Positions 32,270-44,409 of a stretch of DNA of 64,000 bases are shown in pieces. How positions within the stretch are numbered: the first letter of the stretch is position 1; every line of letters starts with the position of its first letter. This DNA is from Owenia fusiformis (lineage: Eukaryota > Annelida > Polychaeta > Sabellida > Oweniidae): positions 7,865,169 through 7,929,168 of the forward strand of contig CAIIXF020000010.1 of the NCBI GenBank assembly GCA_903813345.2, given 5' to 3'. Under the pieces are notes generated by a model. It was given only the letters and a program-made list of their open reading frames with translations. It was not told the origin of the DNA and searched no databases. Position numbers and translations under genes: made by a program.

Positions 32270-33760
32270 CTTTCAGAAATAGCCTATTTGTGAGTTGTTG
32301 ATCAAGAGATCTTTTCAGAAATGTATAGGCAGTTTTTGTGGTTTGGATGCTACTAAGAGAATTGTCTAAAGCATGTATCCACTGATTGTAGGCATCATGT
32401 AAGGTAGACGAAGGGACCTGATATTGCTCATATTTCTGTTCAATTGTCAATTTTCACAATTAGGAATAGTAGATGTGAGTTGATAATCAAGAAATCTCTT
32501 CCAGAATGTGTACAGTAGTAATATAATTGAGCCTTTCATGTGTAGAATTCTGTTAACAACAGTCCTTAAAGCCCTGGTATTCGCCATGGTAACATGGTGT
32601 ACAGTAAAAGAAGGGACATGTTGGCTATCAAATTGTCTATTTTCACCATTAGGAAAGGCCTTTCACGGTGAGTTGATGATGAAGAAATATTATCAAACAT
32701 GTTTATCTTTTAGGATTTGACTGTACAGAATTGTGATGAAGATTGCCTCAAACATGTTTCAACTGACTGTAAGTTAAGCATGGTATATGGTGGAAGAAAG
32801 GACTTAAATGCTAACAATTCTATCCAATTGTCTACTTTCATTATCGGAATGACCTTTTTTTAGTTGGTAATCAAGAAATCTGATCCAGAACTGTTCATTT
32901 TTGAGGACTTGACCTAGAGAATTTTGTGAAAATTGTCTAATTTGACTGTCTATATATATTGACTGCCTGTGTGTATAGGAATGGTATATGGTAGAAGAAA
33001 GGACTTAAATGCTAATAATACTTTCCAAATTGTCACATTTCACGATCAGAAATAGCCTTTTTGAGTTGGTAATCAAGAAATCTGATCCAGAACAGTTGAA
33101 TTTTGAGGGCTAGACCTATATAGAAGTTTGTTAAAATAGTCTAATTTGGCTGTCTATATATATTGGCTGGCTGCCTGCCTGCCTGTGTAGGCATGGTATA
33201 TGGTAGAAGAAAGGACTTAAATGCAAAAAATTCTCTCCAAATTGTCTACTTTCACCATCAGAAATAGCTTTTTTGAGTTGGTGATCAAGAAATCTGATCC
33301 AGAATTGCTGATTTTGAGGACTTGACCTATAGAATTTTGCTAACTCTACTAATTTGATTGGCTGTCTATATGTTGGCAGTCTGTTGGCATGGTATATGGT
33401 AAAAGAATGGACTCAATTGCTCACATTTCTATCCAATTGTCATATTCACTACTAGAAAGGGCCTTTTTGAGTTGATAAGCAAGAAATCTTTCCAGCTCGA
33501 CTAATTTTTGGAGGATGCGATATGGAAAATTTCGTTCCGAACATTGTCTATTTACATGAGCTGGGCTGTAGGGATGGTATATTATAGAAGGCACATATTT
33601 CTATTTCTACGAAGTAATCGTCGACTACGACTATTACAAATAGCATGGCATATGATAGAAGAATGGTCTTATTGCTCGATATTCTATCCTATCGACTCAC
33701 TCTATATTTACTATTAGAAATAGGCTTTTTGAGCTGATAATCAAGAAACCTCAGCGAGAA
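32270..33760. repeat. eight diverged tandem copies (~185-260 bp) in the histone spacer
   Basis: A unit starting near AGAAATAGCCTTTTTGAGTT, then GATAATCAAGAAATCT, with GGTATATGGTAGAAGAAAGG later in the unit, recurs at about 32276, 32460, 32651, 32845, 33049, 33260, 33455 and 33714. Spacings are 184-211 bp, with 259 bp before the last. The array ends about 50 bp before the H2A stem-loop. Noncoding. Confidence 0.8.
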
Positions 33761-33811
33761 ACTCAACAAGTATTCATAATTATCAACATTTCTCTTTTGT
33801 AAGTAAATGGT

Positions 33812-33827
33812 GGTCCTGAGAAGGACC
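33812..33827 (-). terminator. histone 3' stem-loop (H2A)
   Basis: On the minus strand GGTCCTTCTCAGGACC, 30 bp after the H2A stop, followed by TTACAAAAGAGAAA. Confidence 0.93.
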
Positions 33828-33857
33828 TTGTGGTTGTTGTTTTGAAGTTGTCGCCGC

Positions 33858-34235
33858 TTATGCTTTGCTGGCCTTGCTCTTCTTGGGCAGAAGTACAGCC
33901 TGGATGTTGGGGAGGACACCTCCTTGGGCGATGGTGACGCCTCCGAGAAGTTTGTTCAATTCCTCGTCGTTGCGGACAGCCAACTGAAGATGACGGGGGA
34001 TGATTCTGCTTTTCTTGTTGTCACGGGCAGCGTTACCGGCCAACTCCAAGATCTCAGCAGCTAAGTACTCGAGAACGGCAGCCAGGTAGACTGGGGCACC
34101 AGCTCCCACACGCTTGGCGTAGTTTCCTTTGCGAAGAAGACGGTGGATTCTTCCTACTGGGAACTGAAGTCCAGCCCTGGTGGATCGGCTCTTTGCCTTT
34201 CCCTTTGCTTTGCCTCCTTTACCGCGTCCAGACAT
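33858..34235 (-). CDS. H2A: histone H2A, canonical
   Basis: Intact 125 aa: N-tail [20 protein letters not shown], then [40 protein letters not shown], acidic-patch [40 protein letters not shown], ending [11 protein letters not shown]. It has no SQ(E/D)phi tail (so not H2A.X) and no H2A.Z features. It pairs with H2B and is transcribed divergently from H2B copy 2 through a 300 bp shared promoter. K-R after NYA and the GGVTIAQ segment resemble ambulacrarian H2A as I remember it. Confidence 0.97.
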   Translation of the reverse strand: MSGRGKGGKAKGKAKSRSTRAGLQFPVGRIHRLLRKGNYAKRVGAGAPVYLAAVLEYLAAEILELAGNAARDNKKSRIIPRHLQLAVRNDEELNKLLGGVTIAQGGVLPNIQAVLLPKKSKASKA

Positions 34236-34535
34236 GATAGATCGTGATTGCTTCGAAATTACAAAGTAAAATAAAATGATCGAAATAATCCAAATTTCCC
34301 TTTATACCCTCAGAGTGGATTCAGACTGCAGAAAACCTGGCCGCTTCGCGAAGCTAGTGTCTCGCTATTGGTTAATTTTTAGAGCGCTTAAAAATTGACC
34401 AATCAGCGACGACCAGTATCGTTGAAAGTCGAGTTTCTCTGCAGCCAGAATCCACTAATTTGCATACGATTCTCATATAAATACATTTCGCTCCGACCTG
34501 GCCATTTATTACTCGAGAGATCTCAGTACTTCAAA
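34236..34535. promoter_or_regulatory. divergent H2A/H2B promoter
   Basis: For H2A (minus): TATA GGGTATAAAGGG (34298-34310), motif GTGGATTCAGACTGCAG at 34315-34331 on the plus strand, and CCAAT as ATTGG at 34367-34371. For H2B (plus): CCAAT in GACCAATCAGCGACGACC (34397), motif on the minus strand at 34439-34455 (GTGGATTCTGGCTGCAG), octamer ATTTGCAT (34458-34465) and TATA CATATAAATA (34474-34483). The two motifs point toward each other, each reversed relative to its nearest gene. The octamer-TATA arrangement is the classic H2B layout. Confidence 0.85.
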
Positions 34536-34904
34536 ATGGCACCCAAAGCAGCAAGCAAAGGAAGCAAGAAGGCGGTCAAGTCAAAAAGACCAGCCGGAGG
34601 AGACAAGAAACGCCGAAGGAAGAGGAGGGAATCCTACAGCATCTACGTGTACAAAGTCATGAAACAAGTGCACCCCGACACTGGAATTTCCAGCAAGGCC
34701 ATGAGCATCATGAATAGCTTCGTCAACGACATCTTCGAGCGTATCGCCGGGGAAGCGTCCCGTCTCGCCCACTACAACAAGCGATCAACCATCACCAGCA
34801 GAGAGGTACAGACTGCCGTCCGTCTCCTTTTGCCCGGTGAGTTGGCTAAGCACGCCGTCAGCGAGGGCACCAAGGCTGTCACCAAGTACACCAGCTCCAA
34901 ATAA
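34536..34904 (+). CDS. H2B: histone H2B, copy 2 (with full promoter)
   Basis: Same 122 aa protein as copy 1, and apparently the same DNA across the coding region. The ATG chosen is the one beginning [10 protein letters not shown]; the in-frame upstream extension lies in the promoter and leader. It has octamer, CCAAT and TATA boxes and faces H2A. The identity of the two copies points to a recent duplication or gene conversion. Confidence 0.97.
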   Translation: MAPKAASKGSKKAVKSKRPAGGDKKRRRKRRESYSIYVYKVMKQVHPDTGISSKAMSIMNSFVNDIFERIAGEASRLAHYNKRSTITSREVQTAVRLLLPGELAKHAVSEGTKAVTKYTSSK

Positions 34905-34933
34905 ACTGTCAAGTTTATGTCTACAACACACAA

Positions 34934-34949
34934 GGTCCTTCTCAGGACC
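34934..34949 (+). terminator. histone 3' stem-loop (H2B copy 2)
   Basis: GGTCCTTCTCAGGACC, 30 bp after the stop, identical in context to copy 1. Confidence 0.93.
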
Positions 34950-35811
34950 ACCTTTTACTTACAAAAGAGATATTACGTTTATGAATTAATTGATCTAATA
35001 ACCTTGTCATATAATTTCGTCACGTCTGGAATGTTTGTATGTGTGGATAGAATTGCGTTCGGTTGTCTCGGGTTAGGTAACTGATTATAATGTTAAAAGT
35101 GAGTAGGTTAAGCACGTCTGTCGGGTCGTCTCAAACAAACGGCGAGATATTGCCATATAGTGCAATTGACAGATTTATGCATGCTTACGATGTATCAATT
35201 TGCCCCTGTCATACGAAATTTACAAAATATAAGAATTGTGTGAATGTTTCTCGCGTGAAATATCGCCCCGTTTCCCCCATTTTCCTGCAATCCGATCACC
35301 ACAAAAGTGGTACCACTCGGAAAGCTATCGTTTCCTGCCGGACAATGGTGCCATCGTTTTAGGAATCCGTCCTGAAACAACGGAGGTAGAGGCGGAAACA
35401 AGTGACATTTCTAAAAAGTCAGTTCGGAGTCGAAAAAGTGGATTGGGGCTGCAGGAAAACCGACCAATCACAAGGCCCGATTTCTCAGTATTTCTTAAGT
35501 GATTCTTCAGATTCCCAGAAACGTCTTCACGCTAGAATTTCACCTATCTATCAAAGATGGATCGCTTTAAGAGTGATACCATCGGAAAGCTGGTAATATC
35601 AGCTTCACGATGACATTATTCTTTTGGAAATCCACCGAAAAACGGCGGAGAAAAAGACAAATAAGTGCCATTTCTAAAACGTCGAGTTTGGAGAGCTAAA
35701 GTGGATTGGGACTGCAAGAAAGCCGACCAATCAGAACGCAGCATTTCTTATGTGAAACTTGACCGATTCACCACTGCCAAGCTCATCCATCCGCAGAATA
35801 ACCCCAAATAA

Positions 35812-36202
35812 CATGCTATTTACATCTTGTGAGTTTCAATGACGCGCGTTTGATTTTATAAAAAATGCCAAACTTGTGACAAAGAATTTCATCAGCTATT
35901 GCACCGAACCGGTCCGTCTTGTCGCTGCAAGCAGATTGCCCCGAACCGGTCCGTCTTCTCGCTGCAAGCAGATTGCCCCGAACCGGTCCGTCTTCTCGCT
36001 GCAAGCAGATTGCCCCGCACCGGTCCGTCTTCTCGCTGCAAGCAGATTGCCCCGAACCGGTCCGTCTTCTCGCTGCAAGCAGATTGCCCCGAACCGGTCC
36101 GTCTTCTCGCTGCAAGCAGGATGAAATTCTTTGTCACAAAGTTTGGCATTTTTTATAAAATCAAACGCGCGTCATTGAAACTCACAAGATGTAAATAGCA
36201 TG
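35812..36202. mobile_element. foldback element: 83 bp inverted arms around six 37 bp minisatellite units
   Basis: Left arm 35812-35894 begins CATGCTATTTACATCTTGTG and the right arm (36119-36202) ends with its inverse; both contain TGACGCGCGTTTGATTTTAT. Between them a 37 bp unit, CCGAACCGGTCCGTCTTCTC plus GCTGCAAGCAGATTGCC, starts at 35904, 35941, 35978, 36015, 36052 and 36089. It lies 50 bp past the truncated histone block. The long frames seen in it on both strands are repeat artefacts. Confidence 0.9.
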
Positions 36203-37144
36203 TCATTTACATCATACCTTGATGGGGAAAAATAGATCTTATATGTTAGAAGTACTAAATAAAAGTTATCGTGAAAATGAGACAGTCGTTCTCGAGAGAA
36301 AAGAGCATAAATGCGCATTTAGAGAGTTTTGGTCGGTTTAAAAATCTGTAAAAAATTGGGGTACTTAAAAGCATCGGGAGGCATCATATATTTCAAATTA
36401 GACACGAGGAAGTCAATATTGAGCAAGTTATGGCTATTTTAAATTCAAATAAAACCGTTAACCCGTACCGGTCCAGCTTTTGACCCGTACCGGTCAATTT
36501 TCGTTAGCTGCGTATACCAAGGGTGAACACTGGAGTTTCCCCCCCTTTTTGATCCCATGCCTGTTCATTCTATTACGGGTTGCCATCGAAAAAATTGTCC
36601 AGCTTGATAGAGCAAAAAACACATAGAACATAAAACACTAAGAAGTCTAAGCATTTTACATTACTTCACAAATTATAAAATATAATGTTTTAGAAAATAA
36701 AATAAATAGAAGGAGGCTTGTGTAGGGTCAAGATTGCAGTTAAAAATCCCATTGAGGACCATTATAACTTTCATTTCATAATATATTCATGGGCACAGAT
36801 CTAGCTCAGCGAAACAGTGCCTAGTGTTCATTGGAGTCTTGTCTAGCTTGCCTTTACAAGATAATGATACGGCGACCACACCCTTTTTGAGATAATTGGT
36901 CAATTGTGACACTACCCCCTCTCTCTGCCTACAGAAATTGAAATTCACAAAAATGAAGGCAAAATTAATACGCCACTTGACTCGAAATTTTCCTTCAGAT
37001 AACCCAAATAAACGCATTTTCAGAAGAAATGGCATATTGTCTTTGCAAAAAGATGACAACTGTACCTACATACTAGCTTACTGACTCGTCATGATCACAA
37101 TTGTGTTGGGACTACATTTATTTTTTAAAACTACTTTTTTGGCT
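36203..37144. other. intergenic, short CCGTACCGGTC repeat only
   Basis: ACCCGTACCGGTC occurs at 36461-36473 and again at 36483-36495, close to the minisatellite core AACCGGTCCGTC of the preceding foldback element. No gene was recognised; a 90-codon minus-strand frame at 36787-37059 has no known motif. Confidence 0.45.
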
Positions 37145-37194
37145 GCGGTTCTATGTAAGCAGTCACGAGCTAAAATGTCACGGCACTTAGCCAT

Positions 37195-37975
37195 TTCTAA
37201 CCATGCAACATGTATACTCTACATTGCTACACATTGCTACACTGTGTCAAGCACCTATACATAGGCTGGAAAGCGTGGTAAACGGGGTACATATCCTTAC
37301 CTGTATACTCTACATTACACTGTGAGGCAGCTTCTACACATACCATGGAGGTGGGGTAAGCGGGGTAAGCGGGGTCCATACCTTTACATGTATACTCTAC
37401 ATTGCTACACATTGCTACACTGTGTCAAGCACCTATACATAGGCTGGAAAGCGTGGTAAACGGGGTACATATCCTTACCTGTATACTCTACATTACACTG
37501 TGAGGCAGCTTCTACACATACCATGGAGGTGGGGTAAGCGGGGTAAGCGGGGTGCGTACCTTTACATGTATACTCTACATTGCTACACATTGCTACACTG
37601 TGTCAAGCACCTATACATAGGCTGGAAAGCGGGGTAAACGGGGTACATATCCTTACCTGTATACTCTACATTGCTACACTGTGAGGCAGCTTCTACACAT
37701 ACCATGGGAGTGGGGTAAGCGGGGTAAGCGGGGTGCATACCTTTACATGTATACTCTACATTGCTACACATTGCTACACTGTGTCAAGCACCTATACATA
37801 GGCTGGAAAGCGGGGTAAACGGGGTACATATCCTTACCTGTAAACTCTACATTGCTACACTGTGAGGCAGCTTCTACACATACCATGGAGGTGGGGTAAG
37901 CGGGGTAAGCGGGGTCCATACCTTTACATGTATTCTCTACATTGCTACACTGTGAGACAGGGTATACATTTCATG
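37195..37975. repeat. satellite, ~178 bp unit, about 4.3 copies
   Basis: A unit with ACATTGCTACACTGTGTCAA, CACCTATACATAGGCTGGAA, GGTAAACGGGGTACATATCC and GTGGGGTAAGCGGGGTAAGC recurs every 178 bp (about 37227, 37405, 37583, 37763), nearly identical between copies. Frames of 61-62 codons in it are artefacts. Confidence 0.92.
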
Positions 37976-38356
37976 TCCACTGACTTTACTTGGCAAATAC
38001 AATCAAATAATTTTAAGTGTCAATAATGTTGCGAGGGTAATAGAAGAAAGTGGGCTACAATATGACTTTATAGATAGCCTGCATGCATTTGTAGATGACT
38101 GTCATATTACTCTTATATTGAACTTATAAAAGCCTTCTGTTTGTATGGAAAAGCGATATTCGAAAAACAGTCACTTTGAAATGAAAACAATACGATATTA
38201 TTTTTGGTGTTTATACTTTATTTATAATCTATAGGCTAAGGTCGATAGAAATAATTTAAAAATAAATATGGCATTGTAATCGACCTGTATTTATCTTTGT
38301 CTAAGGGGGGGGGGGTTCAAAGATGACATACGCTTATAACATAAACCTGTATTGAG

Positions 38357-38974
38357 ATGACATCGACTCTGGTTCAGATCCTTAATTTTATGTTTATGAA
38401 GATGAACTCATCTGTCGTCACTGATCCATCACCAATAATACAACACTGTTCCTACTCACCGGTCCAGAGTACTGACCTACCTCAACACAATGCTTACGAC
38501 ACAGCCAAGTCCACCATACCTACAACTGCTGAGCATGATGCTGAGAAAAACTGTGTCACGAAAGTTAATACTGTGATGTCAGCTAATGTACTCTCTGATG
38601 TTACTACTTCTTCTCCTTTATCACCAACAACTCCAAAACATTTTACACATTTTGATAATACTTTTATGGAAAATGTTGAAGCTGAATTTCAACGCTTTTT
38701 GGTAGAGTCATCCTGTAATGAAGATACAACTTTATCTGAACCTGTAACCACACAGGAAATTTATAACATTATTGTTAAAAGCTCGAACGGTAAGGCCCCT
38801 GGACATGATTCGTTAACTAATGAGCATTTTAAGAACGGTGGAAGTTTACTGGTAAAGGCTATTACTGATTTATTTAATACAATGATAAAGTTAGAATACA
38901 TACCACAGAGCCATAAAATTGGCAATATAATCTCTCTATTCAAGGGTAAAAAAGGACAAATTGGTTCAAAATAA
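38357..38974 (+). mobile_element. LINE fragment: linker and start of reverse transcriptase
   Basis: The frame ends with FMENVEAEFQRFL, then SEPVTTQEIYNIIVKSSNGK, APGHDSLTNEHFKNGGSLLV, KAITDLFNTM and IPQSHKIGNIISLFKGKKG. K-A-P-G-x-D...E-x-F-K and I-x-L-F-K-G-K are the first fingers blocks of LINE reverse transcriptase. A frame slip follows (QNNYVRNHP, resembling the usual 'NNYR' block), after which homology is lost. It has neither endonuclease nor palm domain, so it is a dead piece. It may belong to the same family as the endonuclease fragment at 1-695. Confidence 0.8.
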
Positions 38975-40109
38975 TTACGTTAGAAATCATCCGAACAGCA
39001 AAACATGACGAATGTCATGAGAGTATGCGAGTCAATGTATATAAAGATAATCAAATACCTATGTGCAGTATTGCAAGTGATTCTAGACAGTAATATATTT
39101 CACCATGAGTACTTTCATGGCATACATAAAGTGGTTTCTATCATAGAACAATATGTTTTCTTTCAAGTAAAGTACCCATGATGATAAAAAATATCAATCG
39201 AAGGATTCGAAAAATTATGAAGAATGTCAACATTTTTCAGAATGTTGAACCTATTTACTCAAAAGAGGATCTTCTTTTTCTGTTTTTTATTGAATGAACA
39301 GATTATTTAACAAAACTTCTTCAAAAGTAGAATGATATTGATTGCCTAGTTTTGAAGATATCAATTTTCGATGATCAAAATTATGCTGAAAATAATAGAT
39401 ACCACAATTTTTGCCTATGGGAAAATAACATATACTATCATTGGTACTTAACTTGAAATAAAACATATTGTTTTAATAAAAACAACTGTATTGATGGCCA
39501 GAAAGTACCCATGGTAAAGTTATGACCGTCTAAATTCACTTGCAATACACAAGTAGTTACTTTTACGGAACGTCAATGTAACAATACTTATGTTCCACAA
39601 CTGGTTATACTTTGACGGAACGTCAATGTAGGCCTAACAAAATGGATGAACTTCCTGCTTACGAGTTTTTTGTTTTCTCGATGTAAACATACTAGTACTT
39701 AAAAGTTAAGTTGCAGATTATAATTTTAGACAAAGCTAGAAAATACAGGGTGTCAAATCCCTAATCCCGTCCCCCTGCTATAGCTAAAACATTAATAGAT
39801 GGTACTTAGTGTGATATACCATTGGAAAGATCATCCAAAGTTATGTAAAATCCCCGCCTGTCAAATATTTTGGATGAAATTCACCTATATTTTCATGGTC
39901 ATCATCGTCCTTTATATAGTCCATAGCCGTAGGCAGCGGGGGTTCGGTGGGTTCGAACGAACCCCAGATCAGGATTTCCCAAAATATCATTTTGCGGAAA
40001 AATGCATATTTCCAGAAACATTAAATCACTGTGCTATTTGAAAACTACATATATGAGCAGTAAATGAATTGATGTTTGTTTTGGTGAACACGAGAGCCTT
40101 ATTTTGTTA
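38975..40109. other. noncoding, nothing firm
   Basis: AT-rich. Small direct repeat ACGGAACGTCAATGTA at about 39567 and 39612. Near 39920 a GCCGTAGGCAGCGGGGGTTC segment resembles the ends of invertebrate MITEs. No gene was recognised. Confidence 0.4.
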
Positions 40110-41560
40110 AAGACATGTCATAGTGAAGTTACACTTCCCTCAAAACGGTTGGCAACCTTAGGCACGGGATGAGATTTTGGCAAGACCCCAGAGCATGAGG
40201 TTTAGAAATAACAATAATTTCGCACAATTAACTTAAAAGCTTCTTCTCGGACAAAATAACCCATCAGTCCTTTGTAGGAATTTTGTTTTAAGCCAGTTCT
40301 GGTCCAATACGAAGTTATTGAAAGTTATTGAAAACAATGCTAAGACATCCCATACTCCGAATGATTTTTACAACATTGACGAGTAAATATCTGGAATAGT
40401 CGTAATATTGATGAAACACATGTTCTTTCAAATGTGTACACCTCTGTTTGGTTTTATTTCAATTAACAATTTAAAATATTTCTTGGGACGTCCCTTGGGC
40501 TGGCAAGTCCCCGAAACCAATTGCGTTAAATAATTAAAAACGTTGTGAAATGAATTATTTAAAAGCGTATCATTTATAAACACAAGCATATCTGGAATAG
40601 TCGTAATATTGATGAAACACATGTTCTTTCAAATGTGTACATCTCTGTTTTGTTTTATTTCGATTAAATTTTTAATATTTCTTGGGGCGTCCCTGGGGCT
40701 GGCAAGTCCCCAAAACCAATTAATAATTAAAAACGTTGTGAAATGAATTATTTAAAAGCGTATATCATTTATAAACACAAGGATTTGTTCAAATTCATTC
40801 ATACTTTCATTTGTTCAGTACATGTATTTATTTACCCATCACTTTCCAAAGAAAAATCAATCATTGCAAAAAATTATTTGTTTTTTTCAGATACACTCCA
40901 CTCATCTAAGAGATGGTATAGAATTCAAATTGTTATCGTTCCAGTTTAACTGCTCTCCATTTTCATGTTAATGTCGATGATATGTTTAGCGAATAAATTA
41001 CATAATAAAAAAACATTGAAAAATCACATGGTATTAATTTTCAAATAATGAAGGCCTAATTTGTTATCAAGCCGTCTGAACTTAACAAAATACGTTTTAT
41101 ATTCGAACAGTCGCTTGTATTTATATATGATTTATATCCACCAAAACATTTTTATAATCAATTGCAGTTGATCTGCGCCGGGGGTCTTACAACTGAGCTC
41201 CGGGAACATCCAAAGAAGTATTTTTAACTTTTAAAAACAAAGCATAACCGAGACCCACTTATTTGAATAATAGATATTTTCATCAGTAATACGACTATCC
41301 CGGATAGTTTATAAAGCCTTCGTGTAAACGTTGTGAAAAGTCATCGTAGAAGAACGATCTTTCGGAGTACAGGGTGTTTGCATTTGATCCGAACTGGACT
41401 CCAACAAAATTCCTGAAAAATTATGATAAGCCATTGCATGAGGTGATTTATTTTGTCCTAGATGAAGTAGCTTGAGTTAAAGAAAAAATTGTGCGAAATA
41501 GTTGATATTCCTTGGAAACAAATCATGCTCCAGAGTCTTCCAGAAATCAGACGAAATAAT
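40110..41560. mobile_element. diverged foldback element with an internal tandem duplication
   Basis: Left arm (about 40200-40430) and right arm (about 41270-41510) are inverse with divergence: TTTCGCACAATT, GGACAAAATAA, GGAATTTTGTT, TACTCCGAA and ATAGTCGTAATA pair with their inverses. Inside, a ~200 bp unit beginning TCTGGAATAGTCGTAATATT and containing GGCTGGCAAGTCCCC is tandemly duplicated (40390-40589, 40590-40784). A further diverged copy of the left part lies at 42310-42600. Confidence 0.55.
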
Positions 41561-42309
41561 GGTGGATTCGGAGTAAATCAGATTTCAGGATATGTATTCA
41601 ATAAAAGATTCACCTAAATATATTTTGATGCAGAAAATTAATCATAGGTTGTTTGACTTTTTTGCACGTTGCCTGTTTATTCTACTTTGTGAACATTAAA
41701 GTTACAAAGCTACAAGGTCATTTTTGAAAATCAATTACGTCCAGTGTTATTTCAATGGGAGAGGTTTCTTGATAAAGCCTATTACTTTCAGACTTTGCTA
41801 ACGTAAATAAAGGAATCGTTTCTGTTAAATAAAATTAAAATTCAATTATCTACTTCACTTAATGACGGTATTAAAATGAATTATATTTCCCCTCCCAAAA
41901 TAGTTCTTTCTAAAAATATAAAAATAAATAAGAAATCAAACTTAAAGATGCTTTTAATACATACTGTTAGTTAGGATTGCCAAACTTTTGGAGGGGGTGT
42001 AATTGTACATTATTTGAGGAACCCTAATGAAGGGGTGGGGGGATTTGTGAATAACATAAAAATAGAACCCCCGGTCACCAAATCCTGGCTACGCCACTGT
42101 AGTTACTGTACCCTCGTCCTTAAGCAGCTTCCATTAGGTCAAAATGAGAAGGATATGACCTCAGATACGTCAAAAAGTTTTCGCATTCAACTTGAAACAA
42201 AAAGGTTTTCACCATTTTTCCATGCACCTCTATTTTCTACACATCTAACCATATCCAGAAATTGGTTGAATTCATTGCCATATACATATGTAGTCATCTT
42301 TAGGTCCTT

Positions 42310-42600
42310 TGACTTTCTTATACCCGAAAACATAGTACAGTAACACTTCTCTCGAAATGTTTGAGAATTAGGCACAAGGTGGAATCGTCTAATTTGACAA
42401 AAATAAACCACCTATGTGGCTAAATGGCTAAATCGTGAAATCTTTTTTTGAAAACGCAAACATCGTACACTTCGAAAGATCGTTTTCAAATAATAACACG
42501 TTTTACAACATTACAACGATGGCTTTTGAAATACATGGAATAGTCTTAATACTAATGAAAACACAGGTCCTTTCATGCTGCTCCGTTTTGTTTTATCTAA
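42310..42600. repeat. diverged copy of the 40.1-40.65 kb repeat
   Basis: ACATAGTACAGTAACACTTC, GAATTAGGCACAAGG and TGGAATAGTCTTAATA, then GAAAACACAGGTCCTTTCAT align in order with 40110-40650. Confidence 0.5.
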
Positions 42601-42608
42601 AATATATA

Positions 42609-43529
42609 CCGGGTGACACAAAAAACTAATGGTTGCGTGGACCGGGTGTTTATGGGGGAGTAGACGCCATGAATTGTTAGAATCCGTTATTAATTATACC
42701 CTTTCCTCTTGAGAGCAAAAGATATTGAGACAAGATGTTGATATTATAGAAAATGTGAGAAAAGATTTATATTGTTATCTTTTGTGGAGAAAAAAGTCCT
42801 ACCCACAGCATAGATTAGAAGAAAGGGCTAAAACATAATGGTGACAAATTAAGCAACATAACTTAAATTTTGTTGCTTAATCGAGGTTCATCTCTAGACT
42901 GGCTTACGCCCCTCAGCACCTGGGTTGTTATCTATATTTTCGGATAAGTCGTTACAATGGTTAGTTATGGTTTTATTACTCTTTGATCACAAGTAGACTT
43001 ATCAGCGAAGATAGAATATGGGAGCAAATATGCTATCACATAACTGACTAATAAAATATGATGTAAAAATACAAGTTGTTCTTTTACGACACAACATAGC
43101 ATTGTTATTTGTAGCCTAGACAACCCCCTTTATGTTAAGAATAAAACTGTGACAACATTGTGACTTTTTATTAAAGAAACTATAACGTTTATTTGATCCT
43201 CTTGTATGAATTGTTCCAAAAACTAAAATCAAGGTTTCTATGCAAAAATGAAACTATGGTATGATGATAGGTTGATTATGCAATGGATATTGGAACAAAC
43301 TGAGGCTAGAAGGACTCATGAATGGTATAGCAAAGGTTAAAGCATATATAATGTACGGTGATGAATTTTCTGAGATTTAGAGCTAAAATAGAGGGAGACA
43401 TATTAGACATTTTCTTCAAGAATATTATTAAAGCTGAACGAATTCCCCATCTTTTTGCATGTAATGCATGGTTCATCTGTGTGATCATAAATTCTGATAC
43501 AAAGTGTCTCATTTTTATTGCCCACCCTG
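42609..43529. mobile_element. possible mariner-type non-autonomous element
   Basis: TA-flanked ends CCGGGTGACACAAAAAA (left) and, inverted, CAGGGTGGGCAATAAAAATG (right), 921 bp apart. The ends match the usual CAGGGTG mariner tip, but the two repeats differ and no transposase remnant was recognised. Confidence 0.4.
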
Positions 43530-43586
43530 TATCATTTACAAGCACAAACATTTGTCCCAGATGAAGCTAAGCACTTTTCGAGTGAG

Positions 43587-44283
43587 TTAAGTATTATTTA
43601 TCAACAGAAATTTAAAATTCACCGTGCGGCTGCCGTGGGAAATGTGACTGCAAAAGTATGAGAGCGCAGAAATTCTACGGCGAGCGTAGAAAAGCTACTG
43701 GCCGCAGAAATGATAGATAGACCGCACGGCGGCCGTGGGAAATGTGACTGGGGGGTTAGTCTTTTGCTCCTCTTGAAATTGTTCTCTGAAATTAGTAACA
43801 CCCCAGTCACATTTGTCGCACGGCGGCCGTACGTCGACCGCAGATCAATTAAATCAGTGGATTTCTGCGGCGAGCATAGAAAAACTACGCTCCGTACGGC
43901 GTATCCAGTTTTTTACAGGCCGCAGGGTCGCCGTAGAAATTATAACTTGGCGTTGTTTTATATTTATTCATTTCTGAGGTCCCCGTAGAAATCAACTGGC
44001 TCAACAAGATTGAATCATCATTTGTCAATGTTTCACGATCACTTTTCATTTGTTTTACATCCTAGAACTATGAATAACATTTATAAATTGTCCCGATGTA
44101 AATAAAATGAAAAAAAGTATTATTTATCAACAGAAATTTAAAATTCACCGTGCGGCTGCCGTGGGAAATGTGACTGCAAAAGTAGGAGAGCGCAGAAATT
44201 CTACGGCGAGCGTAGAAAAGCTGCTGGCCGCAGAAATGATAGACCGCACGGCGGCCGTGGGAAATGTGACTGGGGTGTAACAC
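43587..44283. mobile_element. GC-rich-ended element plus solo direct repeat
   Basis: A ~170 bp sequence (TTATCAACAGAAATTTAAAA, CACCGTGCGGCTGCCGTGGG, AAATGTGACTG) is found at 43587-43757 and again at 44115-44277. Between them an inverse end ACACCCCAGTCACATTTG, then CGGCGGCCGTACG, begins at about 43798. So 43798-44283 is an element with CACCCCAGTCACATTT inverted ends, next to a half copy. No coding region. Confidence 0.55.
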
Positions 44284-44409
44284 CCCAAAGTTGATGAATG
44301 ACGGTTTCAACTTTATCCACTAATTAACCATTTGATGATTTTTATTGAGGATCGTTTGGGAGTTATAACAGACGTATTTAAAATAATGTTGATTGACTAA
44401 ACCAAGGTA

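Larger units (their letters stand above)
34508..35761 (+). repeat. 1254 bp duplicated block, right copy
   Basis: Counterpart of 28346-29599 (offset 6162 bp). Here the block keeps the true H2B promoter on its left. On the right it stops at 35761 in the second promoter-like module; the third module and an H4 gene expected about 380 bp further on are missing. Confidence 0.95.

Noticed and set aside
31590-33760. Linker histone H1 gene in the large H3-H2A spacer
   Set aside because: No lysine-rich frame or winged-helix motif on either strand; the spacer is a noncoding tandem array.
35816-36198. Overlapping ORFs of 60-99 codons on both strands
   Set aside because: The 37 bp unit is open in several frames on both strands; the frames follow the repeat, not a gene.
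37227-37771. Three similar 61-62 codon minus-strand ORFs
   Set aside because: They are the 178 bp satellite unit read three times.
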